NCBI GenBank assembly: GCA_903910495.1
Contig: CAIVZW010000462.1
Span: 1-5,313 of the forward strand
DNA from: an uncultured beta proteobacterium
Lineage (GTDB): Bacteria > Pseudomonadota > Gammaproteobacteria > Burkholderiales > Rhodocyclaceae
DNA: 5,313 bases
Direction of reading: 5' to 3'
Shown one piece after another: positions 1-4,142 of this stretch. A model generated the notes under the pieces. The model saw only the letters and a program-made list of their open reading frames with translations. It did no database searches and was not told the origin of the DNA. The position numbers and the translations under genes were made by a program. Positions within the stretch are counted from its first letter, which is position 1. Each line of letters begins with the position of its first letter.

Positions 1-2
1 GT

Positions 3-191
3 GATGGCAAGCTCGGTATTACCAGCAGCGGCAGCACTTAACTGCCGACGATAAACATCTATCAGACGAACAACATTGATTCTCGCTCGGACAAGGCCAG
101 CATCATGCAAGGCTTGCTGACTATCAAAGAACAAACAAAGGCCGAGATACTTGACAGTATGCGGCGTGGTGGTGCGTTCGCCCGTGGGTGA
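3..191 (+). pseudogene. C-terminal remnant of a phage tail tape-measure-like gene, interrupted by a stop
   Basis: The third reading frame runs from the window edge through a short Gly/Ser-rich stretch (KLGITSSGSST) to a TAA at 39-41. It then continues open for 49 codons to the TGA at 189-191. The part after the TAA contains TINIYQTNNIDSRSD and ends in SMRRGGAFARG. An N-N-I-D-S-R-S-D block followed by a short helix and a basic end is typical, from general knowledge, of the extreme C-terminus of lambda-like tail tape-measure proteins, which set tail length and occupy the tail tube. Since both sides of the TAA read sensibly in one frame, a CAA to TAA change (Gln to stop) is the simplest explanation. 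The alternative is that the part before the TAA belongs to an unrelated gene end. The 5' part lies outside the window, so it is not known whether the rest of the gene is intact. Confidence 0.55.
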
Positions 192-200
192 CGCAGTAAA
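156..200 (+). repeat. Tape-measure-end repeat, copy A
   Basis: This segment encodes MRRGGAFARG plus the stop and the first bases behind it. It aligns without gaps to 938-982, with 33 of 45 bases identical by hand count. The differences inside the coding part fall mostly at third codon positions, and the protein ends differ only Gly to Ala and Gly to Ser. The two copies are therefore diverged homologues of a coding end rather than a recent DNA duplication. Confidence 0.7.
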
Positions 201-214
201 TTGAATCGCCCAAT

Positions 215-227
215 GATTCGACGAATC
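215..227. repeat. Short perfect dyad GATTCG-A-CGAATC
   Basis: Two 6-base arms are separated by one base, between the tape-measure stop and the start codon at 285. It could be an operator or part of an mRNA hairpin, but a 13-base palindrome can also arise by chance. No flanking promoter elements of good quality are visible. Confidence 0.3.
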
Positions 228-284
228 GGACGGATCAGCGATTTCAAAAACTTCAAGCAAACACCCCCAACCGAAAGGACGATC

Positions 285-935
285 ATGAACACTTCTGAAA
301 ACCCATCCCCCCAATATGGCCGCGGGATCGAGCAGCGCATCGTACCGCCGACCGCGTCGCGTGCTGCGCACCAGCAGCCCGAGAAGAAGGGCAGCACAGC
401 GGCACCAGTCAAGCGTGCAGCATGGCGAGGCAGCCAGTCACTGGTCGATTCAGGCCAGCATATCGCAGTGGCGGTGATCAACCGCAAAGACCTTTCCTAC
501 TTGCAGCAGTACGTCGACGACATCTACTCAGCCGACGATCGCGTGCGGGACGACGCCTTGTCGGTTATGGTCGGAATCAGTGCAACGCTGGCATCGATAT
601 TTGAGACTGCGAGGGACGCAGGGAAAATCAGCTTCACCGGCGACCGGCTTCTGACTCCAGTTGACGTGCATTACGCCGCCAGAACAAATTTTGGCCGTTT
701 CGAGGCCTACGTCCGATCACAGATCGAAATGCTCGAAAAGCTTTTCAAATCTAATGCTGGGCTCAAGGTCTCAATCCCTGGCGCAGATGGAGCACAGAAG
801 GCCGATACACCGCCTATAACCGAGCCCCTTGCGGTCCGGGTCGTGTCGCTACCCCCACGTCATACTTTGACTAGCGTCGAATACGACATGGCCGGCCAGA
901 TTGTCGGGTCTGATCAGATCGAAAAGGATCTGTGA
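285..935 (+). CDS. Unrecognised phage-associated protein, 216 aa
   Basis: I do not recognise this protein. The ATG at 285 is preferred because AAGGA at 275-279 lies five bases upstream; the frame is open further up to a TTG at 201, but that start has no ribosome-binding site. Residues 1 to about 60 are polar, rich in Pro, Gln, Lys and Ala, and look disordered. A middle part of about residues 65-165 has helical character and contains DLSYLQQYVDDIYSADDRVR and a hydrophobic SVMVGISATLASIF segment. That segment is too short and mixed for a clear membrane span. The C-terminal 50 residues are again loose and Pro-rich. No signal peptide is seen. It lies between two copies of a tape-measure end, a place where phages often carry tail chaperones, minor tail proteins or cargo genes. 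A structural or accessory phage role is possible but not shown. Confidence 0.8.
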   Translation: MNTSENPSPQYGRGIEQRIVPPTASRAAHQQPEKKGSTAAPVKRAAWRGSQSLVDSGQHIAVAVINRKDLSYLQQYVDDIYSADDRVRDDALSVMVGISATLASIFETARDAGKISFTGDRLLTPVDVHYAARTNFGRFEAYVRSQIEMLEKLFKSNAGLKVSIPGADGAQKADTPPITEPLAVRVVSLPPRHTLTSVEYDMAGQIVGSDQIEKDL

Positions 936-973
936 TCAGCATGCGCCGCGCTGGTGCGTTCGCGCGGTCATGA
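914..973 (+). pseudogene. Second tape-measure C-terminal fragment (copy B)
   Basis: In a frame different from the upstream gene, open from 914, the sequence ends in SVISMRRAGAFARS and TGA at 971-973. The last ten residues match the end of the first remnant (MRRGGAFARG). Only about 13 codons look homologous, so nearly all of the original gene is missing here. The upstream gene overlaps it and stops at 933-935. In the ancestral phage this end would have belonged directly to the tail gene beginning at 1001. I read it as the scar of an illegitimate or homeologous exchange at the tape-measure end. Confidence 0.6.
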
Positions 974-982
974 CGTAGTTTA
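938..982 (+). repeat. Tape-measure-end repeat, copy B
   Basis: This is the partner of the segment at 156-200, offset by 782 bases. The similarity continues past the stop codon (TGACG-AGT-rich in both), so it covers a short intergenic stretch as well as coding sequence. Confidence 0.7.
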
Positions 983-1000
983 AATATAGGAGATATTGAA

Positions 1001-1177
1001 ATGCCAAGTTCAATTATTGCTTATGCCGTTGCAACCATGGCAGAAGAATGGGCTATTACTGCTGTCGCCAGTTTCATGTTCGAAACATCGATAGCCACTG
1101 TTGCTGCGGTGATTGGGGGTGCTACAGACATGGCAGGTCCTACGAGGTTGTTCCCGGCTGAAAGGAAATGCCTGTGA
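1001..1177 (+). pseudogene. Truncated N-terminus of a phage tail (tip or assembly) protein
   Basis: ATG at 1001 has a strong AGGAGA at 988-993 seven bases upstream. The first 40 or so residues are Ala/Ile/Val-rich and amphipathic (SSIIAYAVATMAEEWAITA and AVASFMFETSIATVAAVIGG). This is the kind of N-terminus seen in large tail-tip proteins that follow the tape-measure gene in lambda-like phages. From about residue 41 the composition changes abruptly to TDMAGPTRLFPAERKCL and a stop at 1175-1177, leaving only 58 residues against several hundred expected. The likeliest reading is an internal deletion near 1120 that fused the start of the tail gene to the tail end of another gene or to intergenic DNA. 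A genuine small hydrophobic protein is less likely but possible, because the ribosome-binding site is intact. The stop overlaps the next start as GTGA. Confidence 0.5.
1163..1176 (+). promoter_or_regulatory. Shine-Dalgarno and GTG start within the upstream stop (GTGA overlap)
   Basis: AGGA at 1163-1166 is only one base from the ATG at 1168 but seven bases from the in-frame GTG at 1174. The GTG overlaps the TGA of the preceding reading frame. This spacing favours GTG 1174 as the true start and suggests that translation is coupled to the truncated upstream frame. Confidence 0.5.
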
Positions 1178-1815
1178 GCATCATGAATGTATTCCTACGG
1201 CCGGATCGCGCGCTGGTTGGTGTCGACACCGAGTGCAGCATTATTGGCGCTGCAGGGCATACGGAGACGACCAAGCTATTTCCTTTTGCGCATATACATG
1301 CGGTATTTGCATTCCGGGGGATGGTGCTATTTGGGATGACCGCCTGGCCGATTCTCAATCTCCACATGAGAGATTTTGACGGAACCGCAGAGGATGTTCC
1401 GCGTCTGCTGAAACATGCCAGTGACTCGGCATCTAAGACCTGCGACCAAGTTGGGGTATCACCGGAAGATGTGGCGCGGGCCGAGTGCGTATTGGTTGGC
1501 TTTTCAAGGAAAAGCGGCCAGATCGTTGGATACCATTATGTGCAGGAAAGCCCGGGCGCCGGCTTCACCGTCAATAAAGACTTTTCGAACTGCTACGGGC
1601 CAGACTGGAACGATGGCGAGCTTGATCCTCCAAACCTGAATATCAGTCACGACAAAACGGGGATGATCAACCTATCCCTTAAGCAGGCGATCCTGCTTCG
1701 CTCAAGGCAGGGCCCTGGTGTGGCAGCCGGCGGGAAGCTGATCGTCGCGGAAATTGATCGGCATCGAATAACGATTGAGTGCCTGTGTAGCTTCCCGCCA
1801 AGGGAAACGCAATGA
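1174..1815 (+). CDS. Phage-associated protein, possibly Ntn-hydrolase-like, 213 aa
   Basis: The product is a soluble-looking protein with no signal peptide. Its N-terminal part, DRALVGVDTECSIIG at residues 11-25, then GHTETTKLFPFAHIHAVFAFRG, has the strand-turn-strand pattern of phage proteins thought to share the proteasome/Ntn-hydrolase fold. In that pattern a hydrophobic strand ends in a VDT-like motif and a KL-hydrophobic-hydrophobic strand follows. This assignment rests on pattern memory only, and no catalytic residue can be named safely. A second part around residues 95-125 (VLVGFSRKSGQIVGYHYVQE) continues the alternating beta pattern. The C-terminus contains LKQAILLRSRQGPGVAAGG and a final strand LIVAEIDRHRITIECLC. 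The gene appears full length and unbroken although both phage neighbours upstream are truncated. ATG 1168 and ATG 1183 are alternative starts. A tail-module or virion-associated role is inferred from position. Confidence 0.8.
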   Translation: MSIMNVFLRPDRALVGVDTECSIIGAAGHTETTKLFPFAHIHAVFAFRGMVLFGMTAWPILNLHMRDFDGTAEDVPRLLKHASDSASKTCDQVGVSPEDVARAECVLVGFSRKSGQIVGYHYVQESPGAGFTVNKDFSNCYGPDWNDGELDPPNLNISHDKTGMINLSLKQAILLRSRQGPGVAAGGKLIVAEIDRHRITIECLCSFPPRETQ

Positions 1816-1833
1816 TCAGGCTTGGCTATTGAA

Positions 1834-1849
1834 GTGCATACATATGCAC
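1834..1849. promoter_or_regulatory. 16-bp dyad GTGCATA-CA-TATGCAC over a start codon
   Basis: Two perfect 7-base arms flank a central CA, and the ATG at 1844-1846 lies in the right arm. It shares the frame GTnnnTACATAnnnAC with the dyad at 2832-2847. It could be an operator that covers the translation start, or a hairpin that hides it. No protein can be assigned to it. Confidence 0.35.
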
Positions 1850-2176
1850 AGAATTACGCCAATAATCCCGGTCTATCCCGGTCACAATCCCATTCCTAAT
1901 GCATTAACGGGATACCATAAATACAGCAATACCAAGCCTTGCAGCGTATGTATCCCGACAATCCCGACAATCCCGGCTAAAAATGCACAGTCAGGCTGGG
2001 TAGGCGTGGGTGCCATATTCTTTTGCGCGGCTGAAACTGTCAACTTGGTACAAACTATTCATGCCTTCGGCAAGAAAACGAAGGTAGTGCTTAACAAAGT
2101 TGACGGGTCCTTCCTGAGCTTCTTACAGGCGGGTCCATTCGAGCGCATGAATGCGCTAGGGTGCGAATTAAAATAA
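1844..2176 (+). CDS. Unrecognised protein with Ile-Pro repeats, 110 aa
   Basis: I do not recognise a family. The frame is open from about 1775, but ATG 1844 is the first ATG beyond the upstream stop at 1813-1815; only a weak GAAG (1831-1834) precedes it. Residues 2 to about 45 are rich in Ile, Pro, Asn and Thr and contain PIIPVYPGHNPIPN and the tandem PTIPTIPA. The C-terminal part after a Lys-Asn-Ala turn (about residues 50-110) looks like a folded alpha/beta unit: WVGVGAIFFCAAETVNLVQTIH, then KTKVVLNKVDGSFLSFL and FERMNALGCELK. Small phage proteins with such valine- or isoleucine-proline tandem units occur near replication or early genes, from general knowledge. The N-terminal part may therefore be coding DNA that doubles as a repeat array. 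It ends 28 bases before the terminase start. That the frame is translated at all is moderately certain. Confidence 0.5.
   Translation: MHRITPIIPVYPGHNPIPNALTGYHKYSNTKPCSVCIPTIPTIPAKNAQSGWVGVGAIFFCAAETVNLVQTIHAFGKKTKVVLNKVDGSFLSFLQAGPFERMNALGCELK
1866..1975. repeat. Iteron-like TCCCG repeat cluster
   Basis: TCCCG occurs at 1866, 1876, 1953, 1962 and 1971, with TCCC again at 1889 and the reverse complement at 1908-1912. The last three are exact tandem 9-base units (ATCCCGACA twice, then ATCCCGGCT). They lie inside the 110-residue reading frame, where each 9-base unit encodes Ile-Pro-Thr or Ile-Pro-Ala. Regular spacing resembles initiator-binding iterons, but the coding explanation alone would also give it. 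Confidence 0.5.
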
Positions 2177-2191
2177 ACGATTGACATTGAC

Positions 2192-2197
2192 AAGGAG
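2192..2197 (+). promoter_or_regulatory. Strong Shine-Dalgarno AAGGAG of the terminase gene
   Basis: It is placed seven bases before ATG 2205 and fixes that start over the in-frame TTG at 2181. Confidence 0.75.
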
Positions 2198-2204
2198 CCA
2201 AGTC

Positions 2205-2807
2205 ATGGCGGAACTTATCAGACAAGCCGAGCTTGCACGTCGAATTGGAGTAAGCCGCGCAGCCGTTTCCGCTGCAGCCAAGGCGGGCAGAATTACCCCA
2301 GTCTCCGATGGGCTGTTTGACTCTGCAATAGCTATTTCAGAATGGCGCGACAACACTCGACAGAATTCGGAAAAAACACCCGGTGATCGTGTTGCGACCA
2401 GGGCACCTGGCGGTCAGCCAAAATATGCCAGCTCGAGGGCTCGCAAGGAATTGGCGCTTGCACAAATGGCGGAACTGCGTCTTGCTCAGAAGAGTGGCGA
2501 TTTGTTTCCGCTTGATGATGTCGAAACAACCCTTCTCTTCTTTGGCGGCGAGATGCGCGCCGCAATGGAGAACTTCCCAGATCGGGTAACTCCACTGATT
2601 TCGACTCTCTCATCGCCTGAAGAAATGTACGAAATCCTTAAGGATGAGTGCCGCAACGTGCTGCTGGAAATCGGCCAAGCAGCCGAAAGGAAACTAGATG
2701 CTCTGAAAAGAGGCGATCATTCCGGATCCGGCAGCGAAGCAATTCGAACAAGGCCTGTTCGCTTCACCAGAAAAGTCGGCCAAGGTGAAACTCAAACCGG
2801 TGCGTAA
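2205..2807 (+). CDS. Phage terminase small subunit, Nu1-like, 200 aa
   Basis: The small terminase subunit recognises the packaging site on phage DNA and recruits the large ATPase/nuclease subunit. Residues 7-30 (QAELARRIGVSRAAVSAAAK and on to GRI) form a clear helix-turn-helix: Ala-Glu-Leu-Ala in the first helix, Gly-Val-Ser at the turn, and Ala-Ala-Val-Ser in the recognition helix. A linker rich in Thr, Gly and Pro follows. A long helical part from about residue 75 (SSRARKELALAQMAELRLAQ, KSGDLFPLDDVETTLLFFGG, EMRAAMENFPDRV) has the charged E-x-A-x-x-A-E-L-R-L-A-x-x-G-x-L pattern typical of Nu1-type small subunits. The last 25 residues are basic and Ser/Arg-rich. Length is normal for the family. 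No large subunit follows, so packaging cannot be complete here. The gene itself shows no damage, and reuse as a DNA-binding protein is possible. Confidence 0.82.
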   Translation: MAELIRQAELARRIGVSRAAVSAAAKAGRITPVSDGLFDSAIAISEWRDNTRQNSEKTPGDRVATRAPGGQPKYASSRARKELALAQMAELRLAQKSGDLFPLDDVETTLLFFGGEMRAAMENFPDRVTPLISTLSSPEEMYEILKDECRNVLLEIGQAAERKLDALKRGDHSGSGSEAIRTRPVRFTRKVGQGETQTGA

Positions 2808-2814
2808 TTTCTAA

Positions 2815-2835
2815 AGCGGGTATCAGAGCGGGTAT
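2815..2835. repeat. Tandem AGCGGGTAT pair
   Basis: The 9-base word AGCGGGTAT occurs at 2815-2823 and 2827-2835, a period of 12 bases, eight bases after the terminase stop. The second unit runs into the dyad at 2832-2847. The function is unknown; a protein-binding or attachment-related site is one possibility. Confidence 0.4.
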
Positions 2836-2847
2836 TTACATAAATAC
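2832..2847. terminator. 16-bp dyad GTATTTA-CA-TAAATAC followed by a T run; weak terminator or operator
   Basis: Two perfect 7-base arms flank CA, and AATTTTTTC follows at about 2849-2857. The position just behind the terminase gene suits transcription termination. However, the stem has a single G-C pair and would be weak. The same layout as the dyad at 1834-1849 argues for a protein-binding site instead. Confidence 0.3.
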
Positions 2848-3084
2848 AATTTTTTCTTCAAACAGACAAACCAATAAACGGCAAGCCTTTGAAAGCGTGT
2901 TCTTCCTGTTCAACGTCTAAGTCGATGAACAGCAAATTGGACGATACGGTGCCGCATTGAGGCTATGAGCGCAGTCCCCTCCACAAAAAACCACGTAATT
3001 GCCGGTCGAGCGAGCATATTGTTGGCGTCATGCAAATCGTGACCGACCTTGCTGCGTCAAATTGCAGTTCCGATAAACCTCAAA

Positions 3085-3174
3085 ATTATGGAAACTCTTC
3101 AGCGACATCGACTACCCGTAAAGCCATGTGCACCAAGGATTTACGAGGGTTATCGACTCATAAGTTTCCATAAT
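3085..3174. repeat. Long imperfect inverted repeat, recombinase-site-like
   Basis: ATTATGGAAACT at 3085-3096 is perfectly inverted as AGTTTCCATAAT at 3163-3174. A second, nearly concentric pair, CGTAAA at 3117-3122 and TTTACG at 3140-3145, lies inside, and GTGCAC sits at the centre (3128-3133). The 90-base element could extrude as a cruciform with unpaired internal bulges. This architecture resembles folded tyrosine-recombinase substrates such as integron attC sites or the ends of recombinase-carrying elements. The canonical integron core GTTRRRY/RYYYAAC was not matched at the ends, so an attC call is not made. No recombinase gene lies in the window. Confidence 0.55.
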
Positions 3175-3179
3175 CTAAG

Positions 3180-3192
3180 ACTTTGCATAATC
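3180..3192. repeat. Direct repeat of the inverted-repeat end motif
   Basis: ACTTTGCATAATC at 3180-3192 matches AGTTTCCATAATC at 3163-3175 in 11 of 13 bases, with an offset of 17 bases. Two direct copies plus one inverted copy of one motif suggest an array of binding sites for a single protein. Confidence 0.45.
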
Positions 3193-3451
3193 GGCCTTTA
3201 CCGACGTTCAGGGGCTTGGCTGTCTAGGTCCGTAATGACCGCCCACCAGCCGGTTATGGGTAAACCACGTTGAACGGCGGCTTCTAATCGAGGACTCGCG
3301 TGGACCATGCCTGATTGCTGTAAGGATAGAAGGTGTCAACTTGGATTCTTGCTATGGATTACTCATGCAATAGCGGGTACGGCGTGGCCATTCCAAGAAT
3401 ATAGATGGCGACCTCTGTAGTGCTAATGACCACTTAAGTTGTCGCTTGCCC

Positions 3452-3481
3452 TTGCGGGCAGGTATCGACAACGCTGATAAT
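3452..3481 (+). promoter_or_regulatory. Possible sigma-70 promoter of the accessory operon
   Basis: TTGCGG at 3452-3457 and GATAAT at 3476-3481 are 18 bases apart. The -10 box matches five of six consensus bases, but the -35 box matches only the TTG. Transcription would begin near 3488, leaving a leader of about 90 bases before the TTG start at 3582. An alternative -10, TATAGA at 3400-3405, has no good -35. Confidence 0.25.
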
Positions 3482-3572
3482 GATTGCTGTAGGGCGATCG
3501 CGAACCTCGTCAAGGCCTATAACAACGACCAGAAGAAGGCACGCGCATTGCCCATTCATTTCGCGTTCTTCT

Positions 3573-3584
3573 GGGGAAGCATTG
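3573..3584 (+). promoter_or_regulatory. Ribosome-binding site GGGGA with TTG start
   Basis: GGGGA at 3573-3577 lies four bases from TTG 3582. The longer in-frame extension up to 3480 encodes Arg/Ser/Thr-rich low-quality sequence with no family resemblance. The TTG directly precedes the conserved part LPDLDVVTGYLPPGIH. Confidence 0.5.
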
Positions 3585-4142
3585 AGCACACTGCCAGACC
3601 TCGACGTGGTTACCGGATATCTTCCGCCCGGCATTCACTACGCAACGCAGGACGTTTTCGCGCAGGCCTTCGGCGGATACTGCGAGGCGACGCCATTCAA
3701 CTTTGAGCGTCTTTCGCATCGCCGAAAGCTCTACTCCGGCTATGCACGACTCGTCGAGATGCTCGAAAATACAGGCCTGACCGCACGACAGTGGGTCGGC
3801 GGCAGTTTCGTGACAAACAAGGCAGTGCCGAGCGACGTTGATGTGGTGAACTTCTGCGACGTCCAGCGCTACGAATCACTCTCATCTGAAGCAAGAAAGC
3901 TTCTCGATCCATTCTTCCAAGGGAAAAAGACGGCACAAGTCTGTTATTGTGACTCTTATTTCGCTCCAACGGCCCAACTGGATCATCCGAATCGCGTGGA
4001 TTTTGACGTCATTGCGGCGTACTGGCATACGACTTTTGGGCACGACCGCGCTGGACGCGCGAAAGGAATCGTCGCGCCCATGGTCGACGCGGAGAAAGCA
4101 CTGAAAATACTCACGGAGCACATCGATGCAGCCGTTAGCTGA
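3582..4142 (+). CDS. DUF6932-type nucleotidyltransferase-like protein, 186 aa
   Basis: The order of motifs matches what I know of DUF6932. An N-terminal GYLPPGIHYAT (residues 12-22) is followed by a helical part with RRKLYSGYARLVEMLE (47-62). Then comes the nucleotidyltransferase signature GGSFVTNKAVPSDVDVV (73-89), with Gly74-Ser75, Lys80 and the acidic pair Asp85 and Asp87. RVDFDVIAAYW (138-148) may provide the third acidic strand (Asp140 or Asp142). The family end FGHDRAGRAKGIV spans 152-164. Proteins with this Gly-Ser/Asp-x-Asp core transfer nucleotides to small molecules, RNA or protein, and some are antitoxins or toxins, such as MNT and AbiEii. The substrate here is unknown. The catalytic residues appear present, so it is probably active. 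The gene overlaps the next by 17 bases, indicating one operon and a likely partner. The TTG start makes low expression likely. An inactive relative of a nucleotidyltransferase is an alternative. Confidence 0.82.
   Translation: MSTLPDLDVVTGYLPPGIHYATQDVFAQAFGGYCEATPFNFERLSHRRKLYSGYARLVEMLENTGLTARQWVGGSFVTNKAVPSDVDVVNFCDVQRYESLSSEARKLLDPFFQGKKTAQVCYCDSYFAPTAQLDHPNRVDFDVIAAYWHTTFGHDRAGRAKGIVAPMVDAEKALKILTEHIDAAVS
4115..4128 (+). promoter_or_regulatory. Shine-Dalgarno GGAG of the overlapping partner gene
   Basis: GGAG at 4115-4118 lies seven bases before ATG 4126, inside the end of the upstream gene. It supports this start and coupled translation of the two genes. Confidence 0.6.

Larger units (their letters stand above)
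2808..3581. other. Gene-free stretch with repeats, between prophage debris and accessory operon
   Basis: No frame in this stretch gives a convincing protein with a ribosome-binding site. It holds a tandem AGCGGGTAT pair, an A/T dyad and a long inverted repeat, all listed separately. No tRNA cloverleaf was seen. Just before the downstream operon, 3446-3580 reads as RAIANLVKAYNNDQKKARAL followed by PIHFAFFWGS. This plausible peptide frame lacks a good start and runs into the next gene in another phase, so it may be a gene remnant. The remaining parts (about 2850-3080 and 3195-3440) show nothing I can identify and may be decayed sequence. Confidence 0.5.

Noticed and set aside
62..487. Long open frame on the minus strand
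   Set aside because: It covers the tape-measure remnant and the start of the 216-aa gene, is rich in Arg, Cys and Trp, and has no ribosome-binding site.
1113..1379. Open plus-strand frame of 88 codons overlapping the Ntn-like gene
   Set aside because: Its composition (many Cys, Trp, His and Arg) is typical of an out-of-phase shadow, and the overlapping gene has better protein character.
2181..2186. TTGACA as a -35 promoter element
   Set aside because: A matching -10 would fall in the ribosome-binding site and start of the terminase gene, where none is seen. It is an unsupported match.
2332..2613. Minus-strand frame inside the terminase gene
   Set aside because: It is the reverse complement of a well-supported coding region and contains no recognisable motif.
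3085..3174. Integron attC site
   Set aside because: The folded layout is similar, but the outer core motifs do not fit GTTRRRY and RYYYAAC, and no integrase or cassette series is present.
3049..3273. 74-codon plus-strand frame across the inverted repeat
   Set aside because: It has no ribosome-binding site, and the repeat structure explains the sequence better than coding does.
3480..3581. N-terminal extension of the nucleotidyltransferase from ATG 3480
   Set aside because: The extension is Arg/Ser/Thr-rich, lacks a good ribosome-binding site and is not expected in the family; TTG 3582 has GGGGA in front.
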